Source: Achatina immaculata
Taxonomy: Eukaryota; Mollusca; Gastropoda; Stylommatophora; Achatinidae
DNA length: 64,000 nt
Assembly: GCA_009760885.1 (NCBI GenBank)
Contig: CM019716.1
Span: forward strand, 7,806,938 to 7,870,937
Direction: 5' to 3'
The stretch's first letter is position 1. Each line of letters starts with the position of its first letter. The notes under the pieces are model-generated. The model made no database searches and was not told where the DNA came from. It saw only the letters and a list, made by a program, of their open reading frames with translations. Positions 44,514-56,299 of this stretch are shown piece after piece. The position numbers and the translations under genes are program-made.

Positions 44514-44734
44514 TTTCTGTGTCATCTCTCATTGTAGTCAGACTTGTCACCTTCTGTATCATCATTCAGAGTAGTCACACTTCTTCTAACAGACAGAGTG
44601 ATAAGAAGGCAAGATGATGTGGTGGAGGGAGAGGAAGATACGAGAAGGGATGAGGAAAGAGTTGTCTACCCATCTTACTTTTTTGATGAAAGTACAATTT
44701 TACTAAACTGGAAAGGACGGGCCTTGCACAAAGT

Positions 44735-44915
44735 AAAGTTAACGACGGCGGCGATGATAATCATTACGACGACGACTACGACTTCAACGACGACGACGAT
44801 GATGATAATGATGATGATGACAATGGCGATGATGATGATTATGGCGATGATAATGATAATGTTTATTATAAGGACGACGATAATAACGATGACGAAGATG
44901 ATGATGAGGAAGAGA
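44735..44915. repeat. Imperfect (GAT/GAC)n tract
   Basis: GACGACGA, GATGATGATAAT and related triplets for 180 bp, encoding only single-residue runs. Confidence 0.88.
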
Positions 44916-45588
44916 AAGAAGAGGAGAGAAAAGAAATAAAAATTTCTGATCTTCAGAGAGTGAAAATAAAACAAAGCAACATCAAATTCTCGCTAAATCT
45001 CACGAGACTTGACGTCGTTTCTCGGACGTCCACGGCCTTGACAACCCAAACAAGATCAGGCTGTCCGAGTTGCTGAACGCTTGTTTAAGTTGCTGAGTAT
45101 ATTGATTGTCACAGCAACACTTGGTCAATAAGCAAAACATGTGCTGGGCTTTCATCTTGTTATGTTAGACTGGTTGTGGGAGCACCAGTTAAAAGACCTT
45201 TACTGTGGGTTATGTCTAAGGTGCGTTAAAACTCCTATCAGGGTTTCTCATATTTTTGTAATCCAAGCCTCTTAATTTTCTCCAGATAAATTTATCACTT
45301 CAGCTTCGTGTAGTTTCGGCTGCCAGTGTGGGAGTAGCGCAGCTATTAATGAATTTGCTTACGAGGAGGAAGAAAGTGAGTTGTAGAACAGCCTCGGCCA
45401 GCTCACCCACACAGCATGATACCTGATGCCTATATTAAGTGAAGTATTTCATTAAAAATATTTCTGCCTAAGGCTAGGTACACTCTGTCAAATATATTAA
45501 AAGAGAATCTGACATTTAAACAAAAATCCAGAGATATTCTTTGAAAGTCAGTAAACACAGTTCAACGTTTGTATTTTTCTTTCTTTTT
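44916..45588. other. Unassigned non-coding sequence
   Basis: No gene, repeat unit or mobile element recognised. Confidence 0.4.
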
Positions 45589-45742
45589 CATTCATTCATT
45601 CATTCATTCATTCATTCATTCATTCATTCATTTGCATGTCCCTTGTGGAACTTTGTCTCCCTAACAGAACTCCTGTAGGTCTCTCGGTTGTGAGCAAGAT
45701 GGCCTGCTGCTGATGCATCCATTTGCAGATCATCAACGATGT
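45589..45742 (-). pseudogene. LINE family 3, 3' end with (GAAT)n tail
   Basis: Minus strand: DDLQMDASAAGHLAHNRE, then RETKFHKGHANE and a TGA that is itself part of the GAAT repeat. The tail, (ATTC)n at 45589-45631 on the plus strand, has about 11 units, the longest tail of this family in the window. About 40 codons remain. The truncated 5' side directly adjoins the 116-bp module. Confidence 0.87.
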
Positions 45743-45745
45743 TCC

Positions 45746-45861
45746 ATGATTGCTGTTAGGGTTTCTTGGTATATTTTCAGAAGATAGTTTACCCTTGCTT
45801 TCCTTCCGGGCAGTGACTGTACTAGTCAGTGATCGTAGCCATTGTCCCTACATGGAGATCA
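45746..45861 (+). repeat. 116-bp repeated module, copy 2
   Basis: Paralogue of 29502-29617 in the same plus orientation, again abutting a family 3 LINE at its truncated end. Confidence 0.75.
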
Positions 45862-46201
45862 TCTGCCTATTATCATACTTTTTCTTTCTATATTTTAAGA
45901 AGTACGGACCTGAGAGTTCTTTTTTGTGATACAGGGACATAGTTTGAAAATCCCCGATCCCTGTTGTATGCAGTTCTCTGATTGGCTGAAGTGAAATCAT
46001 GGTATCTAACAGGTATTTTAATTGGATAGTCACGATCAGCTTTCACAATCAGAGACCACGTCGCATGCTAACTGATCTGACAATGGTTTGCTGTCAAACT
46101 TCAGTTTCATATGTTTTGCTTCTAGGCATATTCAAGGAAAGAAACTAATTTTTTTTAATGGTTTAGTTTTTACAGAAGAAGGAACTGGTTGTCCCACTTA
46201 C
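45862..46201. other. Unassigned sequence
   Basis: No feature recognised. Confidence 0.4.
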
Positions 46202-46855
46202 GCTAATAGAGTTCATTGAAAACTAACACGCCATTTCTATAATAGAGTTACTTGAAAACTAACACGCCATTTCTATAATATAGTTCCTTGAAAACTGAGA
46301 CGCCATTTCTATAATAGAGTTAATTGAAAACTAACACGCCATTTCTATAATAGAGTTAATTGAAAACTGACACGACATTTCTATAATATAGTTCCTTGAA
46401 AACTGAGACGCCATTTCTATAATAGAGTTAATTGAAAACTAACACGCCATTTCTATAATAGAGTTACTTGAAAACTAACACGCCATTTCTATAATAGAGT
46501 TACTTGAAAACTAACACGCCATTTCTATAATAGAGTTACTTGAAAACTAACACGCCATTTCTATAATAGAGTTACTTGAAAACTAACACGCCATTTCTAT
46601 AATAGAGTTAATTGAAAACTGACACGACATTTCTATAATAGAATTAATTGAATACTGACACCCCATTTCCTTAATACAGTGCCTTGAAAACTGACACACC
46701 ATTTCTATAATATAGTTCATTAGAAACTGACACACCATTTCTATAATATAGTTCATTAAAAACTGACACACCATTTCTATAATATAGTTCCTTGAAAACT
46801 GATACGCCATTTCTATAATAGAGTTAATTGAAAACTGACATGCCATTTCTATAAT
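46202..46855. repeat. 36-bp minisatellite
   Basis: About 18 units with TTGAAAACTAACACGCCATT followed by TCTATAATAGAGTTAC. A five-unit block near 46202-46420 recurs in the same variant order. The minus-strand frame reads a 12-residue repeat (IIEMACQFSINS) for 100 codons, a consequence of the unit length. Confidence 0.94.
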
Positions 46856-47025
46856 GGAAAACAGATTTTCCTTCACAAGAATCAGACGCTTTCTCTTAAT
46901 TATATACAAACCATACGCTGAAGCTGAGGACCTTTATATGGAAGGAATTTGGTCCTAAACTTTGGGCTGAAAGTAACGTGCAGAATCCTACACTTTTCCT
47001 GATCTTTTTCATCTTACATCCTCCC

Positions 47026-47150
47026 CGTGCTGCTAAACGTCACATAGGGCTCCTCGCATGGTAGTTCAGCAAGTTTTCCTGTTTTCGGCGAGCTTTTCAA
47101 CCTCATCAAGGGATGTGATGCCTACTAGACTGGCCTCTCTTAACAATCGT
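47026..47150 (-). pseudogene. LINE family 2, short 3' end fragment
   Basis: Minus-strand sequence from CGTGCTGCTAAACGTCACAT to TTAACAATCG matches the last 40 codons of the family 2 protein (compare 15035-15150). Frames are broken. The simple-repeat tail is lost or reduced to CATCTTACATC. Confidence 0.75.
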
Positions 47151-47280
47151 TCGTTTTCTGCATCTCATTTATTTTTCTCTTGTGGCCACCTGACTTACTG
47201 TCTTTCGCCTCTCAATCTCAGCTGCCATGTTAAGTTTTTCTCTTTCATATTTTTTTATATCTGTAGCGTGTACTGTTAGA

Positions 47281-47925
47281 ACAGAAGAAAGAAGAAGAAG
47301 AAGAAAGAAGAAGAAGAAGAAAGAAGAAAAAGAAAGAAGAAGGAAGAAGAGAAGAAAGAAGAAGAAGAAGAAAGAAGAAGAAAAAAGAAGAAGAAGAAAG
47401 AAGAAAAAATAAGGAAAAAAGAAAAAAAAGAAGAAGAAGATGGAAGAAAACGAACAAAGAAAAATGAAGAAAGAAGAAAAAAGAAAGAAGACGAAAGAAG
47501 AAGAGAGAAGAAGGAAGAAAGTAGAAGAAAGGAGAAGAAGGAAGACGAGAAAAAAAGAAGAAAAAGAAAAAGGAAGAGGAAGAAAGAAGGAGAAGAAGAA
47601 AGAAGAAGAAAGAGAAGAAGAAGAAGAAAAAAGAATGAAGAAAAAAGAAAGAAAGAAGAAGAAGGAAGAAGAGAAGAAAGAAGAAGAAAAAGAAAAAGGA
47701 AGAGGAAGAAAGAAGAAGAAGAAGGAAGAAAGAAAAATAAGAAAGAAGAAGAAGAAAGAAGAATGAAGAAAGAAGAAGGAAAGAAGAATGAAGAAAGAAG
47801 AAGGAAAGAAGAAGCAACAAAGAAAAAAGAGAAGAAAGAAGAAAAAAGAAGAAGAAATAAGAAGGAAGAAGGAGGAGAAGAAGAAAGTAGAAGAAAGAAG
47901 AAGGAAGAAAGATGAAGAAGAATAT
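47281..47925. repeat. 645-bp polypurine (GAA/GAAA)n tract
   Basis: Almost pure purine on the plus strand for 645 bp, mixing AAG, AAAG and GGAAG units with rare ATG, ACG and TAG triplets. Lysine/glutamate and phenylalanine/leucine/serine frames here are composition artefacts. Long GAA tracts can form intramolecular triplexes. Confidence 0.96.
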
Positions 47926-48340
47926 TTCAGTAAACGACTATTATTTCAAGCTGATCGATATTTCAGGTTCAAAAATGTTTAGATAACTGTATGCACCTTG
48001 TTTTTACCTTTGTAAAACTCCCTCATATTTGATGTATGCGTGAAATCTAATTCCCTGATGTAACATTCCCTCATATTTGATGTATACGTGAAATCTAATT
48101 CTCTAATGTAATATTCCGTCATATTTGATGTATGGGAGAAATCTAATTCCCTGATGTAACATTCCCTCATATTTGATGTATACGTGAAATCTAATTCTCT
48201 AATGTAACATTCCGTCATATTTGATGTATGTGTGAAATCTAATTCTCTAATGTAACATTCCGTCATATTTGATGTATGAGATAAATCTAATTCCCTGATG
48301 TAATACTGACTCATATTTGATGTACGTGTGAAGTCTAATT
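47908..48340. repeat. Shared flank and 48-bp minisatellite
   Basis: First 100 bp match 42757-42860. Then about seven 48-bp units with CTCATATTTGATGTATACGT and GAAATCTAATTCTCTAATGT. Confidence 0.92.
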
Positions 48341-48944
48341 ACTTTGTCACACTTTCCTAAAATATAGACAATTTCTGACGTCAATTGCTGGTTAATGGCG
48401 TACGAATCCGTTAAAAAAAATGTCCAATTTCCAATTGTAAATGGCTTCGCTGTTAGCGTAGTTAGGGTCTGAAATTTAAATACCTGCCAATTATCGTAAA
48501 AAAAAAGAGTTCCTGGGTAGGCCCTTAGACTAGACGCAACCTTCCTAATCACTGACGTCTTTATCTCTGGCACGGAGCAATGATGGTAGTGCTGTGAGTT
48601 TGTGTTTGGCGCAAATATAGCTTTGTCTGGGAGTCACGTGCATCGATTTGCCTGCATGAGCCCTGGAATGTCCTGGTGTCTGCTAATGCTTCAACATTCG
48701 TGGGACAAGACGATTGGACAAACGGCACAACAATGGCCGTTATTTTGTCATTTTGTTTTCAAATGTGGTTTTAAAAAAATATATCACACGTTCTGAGCCA
48801 CATTTTCTTTGGTCTCAGCTTTACAGAAGTTCATTTCGTACATTTGTATAGAGCGAGAATGGCAGAAAGTATATCGATACGGCACGATCTGACTTGGCAG
48901 TCAACGGCCCATAGCTGGCATCCTAGCGTCAGTGTTGTTCCCTG
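48341..48944. other. Unassigned non-coding sequence
   Basis: No tandem unit, transposon protein or gene recognised. Confidence 0.4.
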
Positions 48945-51130
48945 TCCCAATTCTCCGTTGGTACCTCCAGTAACAGGGCTGTCCCAATTCTCTGTTGGTA
49001 CCTACAGTAACAGGGCTGTCTCAATTCTCTGTTGGTACCTACAGTAACAGGGCTGTCTCAATTCTCTGTTGGTACCTACAGTAACAGGGCTGTCCCAATT
49101 CTCTGTTGGTACCACCAGTAACAGGGCTGTCTCAATTCTCTGTTGGTACCTACAGTAACAGGGCTGTCTCAATTCTCTGTTGGTACCTCCAGTAACAGGG
49201 CTGTCTCAATTCTCTGTTGGTACCTACAGTAACAGGGCTGTCTCAATTCTCTGTTGGTACCTCCAGTAACAGGGCTGTCTCAATTCTCTGTTGGTACCTC
49301 CAGTAACAGGGCTGTCTCAATTCTCTGTTGGTACCTCCAGCAGCAGGGGTGTCCCAATTCTCTGTTGGTACCTCCAGTAACAGGGCTTTCCAAATTCTCT
49401 GTTGGTACCTCCAGCAGCAGGGGTGTCCCAATTCTCTGTTGGTACCTCCAGTAACAGGGCTGTCTCAATTCTCTGTTGGTACCTCCAGCAGCAGGGGTGT
49501 CCCAATTCTCTGTTGGTACCTCCAGTAACAGGGCTTTCCAAATTCTCTGTTGGTACCTCCAGCAGCAGGGGTGTCCCAATTCTCTGTTGGTACCTCCAGT
49601 AACAGGGCTTTCCAAATTCTCTGTTGGTACCTCCAGCAGCAGGGGTGTCCAAATTCTCTGTTGGTACCTCCAGTAACAGGGGTGTCCAAATTCTCTGTTG
49701 GTACCTACAGTAACAGGGCTGTCCCAATTCTCTGTTGGTACCTCCAGCAGCAGGGGTGTCCCAATTCTCTGTTGGTACCTACAGTAACAGGGCTGTCTCA
49801 ATTCTCTGTTGGTACCTCCAGCAGCAGGGGTGTCCCAATTCTCTGTTGGTACCTACAGTAACAGGGCTGTCTCAATTCTCTGTTGGTACCTCCAGCAGCA
49901 GGGGTGTCCCAATTCTCTGTTGGTACCTACAGTAACAGGGCTGTTCAAATTCTCTGTTTGTACCTACAGTAACAGGGCTGTTCAAATTCTCTGTTTGTAC
50001 CTCCAGTAACAGGGCTGTCCAAATTCTCTGTTTGTACCTACAGTAACAGGGCTGTTCAAATTCTCTGTTTGTACCTACAGTAACAGGGCTGTTCAAATTC
50101 TCTGTTTGTACCTACAGTAACAGGGCTGTTCAAATTCTCTGTTGGTACCTCCAGTAACAGGGCTGTCCCAATTCTCTGTTGGTACCTACAGTAACAGGGC
50201 TGTCTCAATTCTCTGTTGGTACCTACAGTAACAGGGCTGTCTCAATTCTCTGTTGGTACCTACAGTAACAGGGCTGTCTCAATTCTCTGTTGGTACCTCC
50301 AGTAACAGGGCTGTCTCAATTCTCTGTTGGTACCTCCAGCAGCAGGGGTGTCCCAATTCTCTGTTGGTACCTCCAGTAACAGGGCTTTCCAAATTCTCTG
50401 TTGGTACCTCCAGCAGCAGGGGTGTCCCAATTCTCTGTTGGTACCTCCAGTAACAGGGCTGTCTCAATTCTCTGTTGGTACCTCCAGCAGCAGGGGTGTC
50501 CCAATTCTCTGTTGGTACCTCCAGTAACAGGGCTTTCCAAATTCTCTGTTGGTACCTCCAGCAGCAGGGGTGTCCCAATTCTCTGTTGGTACCTCCAGTA
50601 ACAGGGCTTTCCAAATTCTCTGTTGGTACCTCCAGTAACAGGGCTTTCCAAATTCTCTGTTGGTACCTCCAGTAACAGGGCTTTCCAAATTCTCTGTTGG
50701 TACCTCCAGCAGCAGGGGTGTCCCAATTCTCTGTTGGTACCTCCAGTAACAGGGCTTTCCAAATTCTCTGTTGGTACCTCCAGCAGCAGGGGTGTCCCAA
50801 TTCTCTGTTGGTACCTCCAGTAACAGGGCTTTCCAAATTCTCTGTTGGTACCTCCAGCAGCAGGGGTGTCCCAATTCTCTGTTGGTACCTCCAGTAACAG
50901 GGCTTTCCAAATTCTCTGTTGGTACCTCCAGTAACAGGGCTGTCTCAATTTTCCATTGGTATCTCCAGTAAAAGGGCTGTTCAAATTCTTCGTTGGTACT
51001 TCAAGTAACAGGGCTGTTCCAATTCTCTGTTGGTAACTCCAGTAACAAGGTTGACCAAATTCTCCGTTGGTACATCCAATATCAGGGCTGTTCTACTTCT
51101 CTCTTGGCACTTCTAGTATCAGCGCTGTCC
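48945..51130. repeat. 37-bp minisatellite, about 58 copies
   Basis: Unit CAATTCTCTGTTGGTACCTC followed by CAGTAACAGGGCTGTCC, with a KpnI-type GGTACC palindrome in nearly every unit. Two main variants, CAGTAACAGGG and CAGCAGCAGGGG, alternate in places. The order of variants starting at 49332 repeats at 50331, exactly 999 bp or 27 units later, for at least eight units. Units decay at the right edge. Confidence 0.97.
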
Positions 51131-52040
51131 CACCTCTCTAAATCTGGGGCCAGCGGTGCACTGGGGGTTCTAGATCTGGGGCCAGCGGTGCACTGGGGGT
51201 TCTAAATCTGGAGCCAGCGGTGCACGGGGAGTTCTAAATCTGGGGCCAGCGGTGCACGGGCGGTTCTAAATATGGGGACAGTGGTGCACTGGGGGTTCTA
51301 AATCTGGGGCCAGCGGTGCACTGGGGTTCTAAATCTGCGGCCAGCGGTGCACTGGGGTTCTAAATCTGCGGTCAACGGTGCACTGGGGGTCTAAATCTGG
51401 GGCCAGCGGTGCACTGAGGGTTTTTAATCTGGGGCCAGTGTTGCACTGGGGGTTCTAAATCTAGGGCCAGCGGTGCACGGGCGGTTCTAAATCTGGGGCC
51501 AGCGGTGCACGGGCAGTTCTAACTATGGGGCCAGCGGTGCACGGGCAGTTCTAAATCTGGGGCCAGCGGTGAACGGGTGGTTCTAAATCTGGGGCCAGCT
51601 GTGCACTAAGGGTATTATATCTGGGGCCAGCGTTGCACTGGGAGTTCTAAATCTGGGGCCAGCGGTGCACTGGGGGTTCTAAATCTGCGGCCAGCGGTGT
51701 ACGGGCGGTTCTAAATCTGGTTCCAGCGGTGCACGGGCAGTTCTAACTATGGGGCCAGCGGTGCAAGGGGAAGTTCTAAATCTGGGGCCAGCGGTGCACG
51801 GGTGGTTCTAAATCTGAGGCCAGCTGTGCGCTAAGGGTATTATATCTGGGGCCAGCGTTGCACTGGGAGTTCTAAATCTGGGGCCAGCGGTGCACTGGGG
51901 GTTCTAAATCGGGGGCCAGTGTTGCACTGGGGGTTCTAAATCTGGGACCAGCGTTGCACTGGGGGGTTCTAAATCTGGAGCCAGTGGTGCACTAGGTGTT
52001 CTAAAATCTGGGGCCAGTGGTGCACTAGGGGTTCGTATAA
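51131..52040. repeat. 32-bp minisatellite, about 28 copies
   Basis: Unit TCTAAATCTGGGGCCAGCGG followed by TGCACTGGGGGT. A block of about seven units near 51500-51690 recurs near 51730-51920 in the same variant order (including the AAGGGTATTATATC variant). GC-rich compared with its neighbours. Confidence 0.95.
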
Positions 52041-52214
52041 TAGCTGTGTATAAGTCAGTGTAAGAAGTATAGATTTAGTAAAATACTAAAAAAAAGGTGA
52101 AATTATTTCAATTTCATGCCAGGACAGGGTTTACCGAGGGTGGGTGAGGGGGTGCAGGAGAGGACTGGCGATAGTTTCAGTGTCTTCGGGGATCACAGAC
52201 TTAAAATCAGACCC
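52041..52214. other. Short spacer
   Basis: Non-repetitive; separates the 32-bp and 38-bp arrays. Confidence 0.5.
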
Positions 52215-52505
52215 AGAACCACTGAACTAATGTTATCAGTCGTAGTATTGAGAGAACCACTAATCGAATGTTATTTGTCGCACTGTTGTGAGAACCACTG
52301 ATCTAGTGGTATCAGTCGTAGTATTGTGAGAACCACTGATCTAATGTTATCAGTCACGCTGTTGTGAGAACCACTGATCTAATGTTATCAGTCGCACTGT
52401 TGTGAGAATCACTGATCTAATGTTATCAGTCACGCTGTTGTGAGAACCACTGATCTAATGTTATCAGTCGCACTGTTGAGAGAACCAGTGATTCAATGTT
52501 AGAGT
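52215..52505. repeat. 38-bp minisatellite
   Basis: About seven and a half units with GAACCACTGATCTAATGTTA and TCAGTCGCACTGTTGTGA. Confidence 0.94.
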
Positions 52506-52989
52506 CATACTACTGTAAGAAAGTTCACTTCTGGAAGATGGAGATTAATAGAGGAAAGAGGCGATCGCAGAAGTTGTCTGTGCAAACATAGCTCTGATTA
52601 GTTCCCGTTATTGTTGTATGTGTTATTATGTAACAAGCTGGTTACTTACACGCACACATCACACACTCACATATAATGCACGTCTTATTGTGACACTGAC
52701 ACATCAACATGTAATATTGCTCTATAAAGACACAAGGTGGCGTCACGCTCGTTTATATCACTGATCTAAATTATTAATCACCAAAATAAATGTGATTTTT
52801 CACATCCCATCCATGTCTTTGATCGGCGACCGGTTAAAGCAATCACCGCACAGTACGCCCTGTGGCGTCTTGCAATGCAGCAACAAATTCTCTCCACCCC
52901 TCACTTTCTGTGGCCAGTTTTTGTATTGTGCCCCAGCTGTGCGATTTTTCACATGTTTATAACCAGATATTACATCTTTAATATATTAT
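52506..52989. other. Unassigned non-coding sequence
   Basis: No feature recognised. Confidence 0.4.
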
Positions 52990-53283
52990 ATGACGGCCTG
53001 GTTGGCCGAGTGGTTAGGCGCTCGATTTACTAATCCAGTGGTACCGAGTTCAGTTCCAGCAGTGGGACTTTTTTTTCTGGTACACATGGAAAAAGCCCCG
53101 GGGTCGATCCGGTCTCTGAAAATGGGTACCAGAGATATCTGGAAAGGTGAAACGCCCAGGCGTGATACTGACCACATCAAACTTTCATGTGCCGAAGGTC
53201 ATGGAAATTCGGGTCTAACACGGTATCTGCAATATGCCTTAACGGCATGGAAACGGGGATTTTACCTTTGCCTTTTACATTCT
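52990..53283 (+). mobile_element. tRNA-derived SINE (family S1), copy 1
   Basis: The head GGCCTGGTTGGCCGAGTGGT has a good box A (TGGCCGAGTGG) and resembles serine/leucine tRNAs; box B is degenerate (GAGTTCAGTTCC). The body has GGGTACCAGAGATATCTGG, AGGCGTGATACTGACCACAT and ACGGCATGGAAACGGGGATT, all shared with copy 2 at 57.2 kb. It ends at a (TTC)n tract, which is also the tail of the oppositely oriented LINE next to it. It is not a functional tRNA. Confidence 0.85.
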
Positions 53284-54045
53284 TCTTCTTCTTCTTTAGC
53301 TTTCCAAGGCATTAAGGCTCATTACTGCAGATAAAGTTTGTCTCCATTTCTCTCTGTTTCCTAATCTTCTCTCTCCAGTTGGTGACACTTGTTTCTTTTA
53401 TTTCCTCTTCTATGTTGTCTTTCTATCTCTATCTTGGTCTACTCCTTGGTCTTTTCCCTCATCTCTTGGGCATACATAATTTTTGTTCGTCTGTTCTCTT
53501 CCATCCTTTCTACATGCCCCAGCCAGCGTAGTCTGTTGAGTTTCAAGACATTTATAATTCATTGGGATTTAAATAAATTGTTCAGTTCAGTGTTCTTTCT
53601 AGCTCTCCATTACTGGTATCCTTTGTGGGCCCAAAGATTCTTCTTAGGGTCTTGTTCTCAAAGATCTGCAATTGTTGTTCACCTGTCTTTGTTTTACTCC
53701 ACATTTCTGATCAATACATGATGGCTGGTCTTATTATAGTTTTGTAGATTGATATTTTGGTGTTTTGGGACAGGATTTAGGATTTTTAATAGGTGTTGTA
53801 AGGCAAAGTATATTTTATTCACTATCTGTACTCTACTTTTAATTTCCTCGCTTACTATGTTGCTTCTGTTGAAGGTTGTACCTAGATATTTGTATGTTTC
53901 TGCTTTCCTAATAATCATATTTCCAACATTTATATAATCTGAATCATTCTGCCTCTGGTCTCTTTATATCTTCATATACTCTGTCTTGGTTAATGGTCAA
54001 GCCCATTTTCAGTGCCACATGTCTCAGGTGAGTACAGGTATTGAT
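53284..54045 (-). pseudogene. LINE family 5, C-terminal half with (GAA)n tail
   Basis: Minus-strand remnant beginning around 54045. The readable pieces are AETYKYLGTTFNRSN (block after the reverse transcriptase active site), TGEQQLQIFENKTLRRIFG, LKLNRLRWLGHVERMEENRR, and KETSVTNWREKIRKQRE near the end, finishing SNEP and TAA at about 53322. Several frameshifts and stops lie between 53690 and 53430. The stop is followed by about 16 bases and then (GAA)n. The element is old and unable to function. It meets the S1 SINE tail to tail. Confidence 0.83.
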
Positions 54046-54114
54046 GACCATCAATAGCTTTGACGTTCACATACATTGTATTAGAACATGTTGATTTATT
54101 GTAAGATGAAACGC

Positions 54115-54345
54115 CGGCGTGTGAATGGCGGAGGTGTTATGAGCGCTGGCCTGTCACGACGAGGTGGAAGGTTCAAGCCCGGCGGGAGACCGTTGCTCAC
54201 TCAGTTGTAGAAATTGAGCCAGGAAAGTGAAGGCGGTCAGGTGTGATGCTGACCTCAACATCCTGAGGTGTGCTGACAGGTCAATGACAACATGAGCGTC
54301 GACATGACACCCCCTTGGGGCCTCTATTGCTTGAGACGAAACTGA
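54115..54345 (+). mobile_element. tRNA-derived SINE (family S2)
   Basis: The head has GAATGGCGGAGGTGTTATGA (box A region), CCTGTCACG, which matches the anticodon loop of tRNA-Asp, and a good box B, AGGTTCAAGCCC. The body GCGGTCAGGTGTGATGCTGA resembles the S1 body (GCGGCCAGGTGTGATACTGA). The 3' end is uncertain. Confidence 0.75.
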
Positions 54346-55251
54346 AATATTGGCACACTGTCCATCCAGGCCGAGCAGGCTTCAAGCTTACAAGAGATCG
54401 CAAGAGTCACCTTGAGCAAGATGGAAATGGAGGACAATCACATCAGGGGGAATGATCGAGCTGAGGGAGGAGAGAGAAAGTGGACGGTTTTCTGAACGAA
54501 GCGGTTTAGCTCGCATTCTCCACAACCAGTGGCTGGGTCCATCAGCAGGCGCACACTTCAGTGGCTGTTGGAAGGGAAGGCGGAGCACGTATGGGAATGC
54601 TTGGATGTCGATCTCTGATGACAGAGTACATGCTTAAGCTTGGGGGCCAGAAGAGAAAGGGCTCCGTGTCGTTAAAAGAAAGTAATTGGCAGGTGAAGAT
54701 TATTCCTGTGTGAATTTTATACCACGGGTTGGACGATGGACGATATAGACTTGACAGGGTCTACGGCCTTTAGTAAATGTAACCAGGGGACCTGGTTTGT
54801 AGCTAAGCCTCCATTAAATGTCACATTAAATAATACTGCAGTATTTCCTTGTAAGTTACTTTCTATAACATAAACAATAACCCAGATTGTGAAAGAAACC
54901 CAGTAACTCGTAATCGATAACAACATTTCTACCCAGTTTATCTCAAGTACAGCAACTCTTGTCACACGGGAAAAAAAACTGTAATTATCTCCCCGGATAA
55001 TCAGTCGGCTGTGACTAGGGAAGGGGGAAAAAAAATTACATGCTCCAAATTTAAAATGGCTGCGGCGTCCTTAGATACACTGACCCGTGGGTGTGTGATT
55101 AGTCTTTCAAACTAACGCTGATGTTGGTTCTGTTCTATTACAGTTTTTTTTAATGGTTGCCTGACAAGTGTTGTTAGCTTGTATACGCCGGAAGAAAATC
55201 TGGCAAGTGACAACCCGGTGACTTCTGTCATATTTTGCTGACTTTACGACA
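54346..55251. other. Unassigned non-coding sequence
   Basis: About 900 bp with only short open frames and no recognised family. Confidence 0.4.
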
Positions 55252-56015
55252 TAGTAATGTATGTCACACGGCTGTTATCTATGTAAAATATTATGTATGT
55301 CACACGGCTGTTATCTATGTAAAATATTATGTATGTCACACGGCTGTTATCTATGTAAAATATTATATATGTCACACGGCTGTTATTTATGTAAAATATT
55401 ATGTATGTCACACGGCTGTTATTTATGTAAAATATTATATATGTCACACGGCTGTTATCTATGTAAAATATTATGTATGTCACACGGCTGTTCTCTATGT
55501 AAATATTATTTATGTTACACATCAGATCAATGTGACAAACTAGTTCCCGTCATACGGCTGTTCTCTATGTAAATATTATTTATGTCACACGACTGTTCTC
55601 TATGTAAATATTATTTATGTTACACATCAGATCAATGTGACAAACTAGTTCCCGTCATACGGCTGTTCTCTATGTAAATATTATTTATGTCACACGGCTG
55701 TTATCTATGTAAATATTATTTATGTTACTTGGCTGTTCTCTATTTAAATATTATTTATGTCACATGGCTGTTCTCTATGTAAATATTATTTATGTCACAC
55801 GGCTGTTCTCTATGTAAATATTATTTATGTTACACATCAAACCAATGTGACAAGCTAGTTCCCGTCATACGGGTGTTCTCTATGTAAATATTATTTATGT
55901 CACACGGCTGTTCTCTCGTTAGTACTATTTATGTCACACGGTTGTTTTCTATGTAAATATTATTTACGTCACACATCAGACCAGTGTGACGAGCTAGGTC
56001 CCGTCACACGGCTGC
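55252..56015. repeat. 35/36-bp minisatellite with a longer composite unit
   Basis: First eight units are 36 bp (ATGTATGTCACACGGCTGTT plus ATCTATGTAAAATATT). Further on units are 35 bp and a longer insert with ACATCAGATCAATGTGACAA and CTAGTTCCCGTCATACGG recurs at about 55517, 55622, 55834 and 55972, giving a composite higher-order repeat. Confidence 0.93.
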
Positions 56016-56299
56016 CCTATTCACGCAATATGAAGACTCAGAAACTAGGAGGTAGGAGGCCAGGAAAAAAAGAGAAGAATACTGAGGAGAAAAGTGAAAG
56101 AGAGTGGGGGGAAAGAAAGTGCGAAGGACAAAACGAAAAATATTAGAGGAAGGTTTATGTGGAAAGAGAGGAAAGTGATTAGGCAGACAGGCAGGTTTGA
56201 CGGAGGAGGTCTCGATATACGTTGTCGCGATATACGTCGTTTCGCACTTACGTTCTTGATTAATTAATGATGGCAGCCTTGGTATCATTCAGACAGTCA
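56016..56299. other. Purine-rich spacer and left direct repeat
   Basis: Contains AGAAGA/GGAAAG-rich sequence and, at 56252-56284, GTTCTTGATTAATTAATGAT plus GGCAGCCTTGGTA, which recurs at 56919-56951 on the far side of the LINE. Confidence 0.55.

Noticed and set aside
43269..44617. Six frames of 330-421 codons across the 23-bp array
   Set aside because: All registers on both strands are open at once, which a real gene would not show; the ends run into GAT/GCT repeats.
44544..44974. Threonine/methionine-rich and isoleucine-rich frames
   Set aside because: Products of the GAT/GAC triplet tract.
47245..47820. 191-codon leucine/serine/phenylalanine frame and lysine/glutamate frames
   Set aside because: Pure consequence of the GAA/TTC tract.
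48945..51130. Regular 37-bp spacing that looks like a CRISPR array
   Set aside because: Units are contiguous with no unique spacers between them, and the context is eukaryotic transposon sequence.
52993..53070. Possible tRNA-Ser/Leu gene
   Set aside because: Box A is good but box B and the acceptor and anticodon stems do not fold properly, and a second copy with the same downstream body shows it is a SINE head.
55235..55543. 102-codon tyrosine/valine repeat frame
   Set aside because: Arises from a 36-bp tandem unit and is lost as soon as 35-bp units begin.
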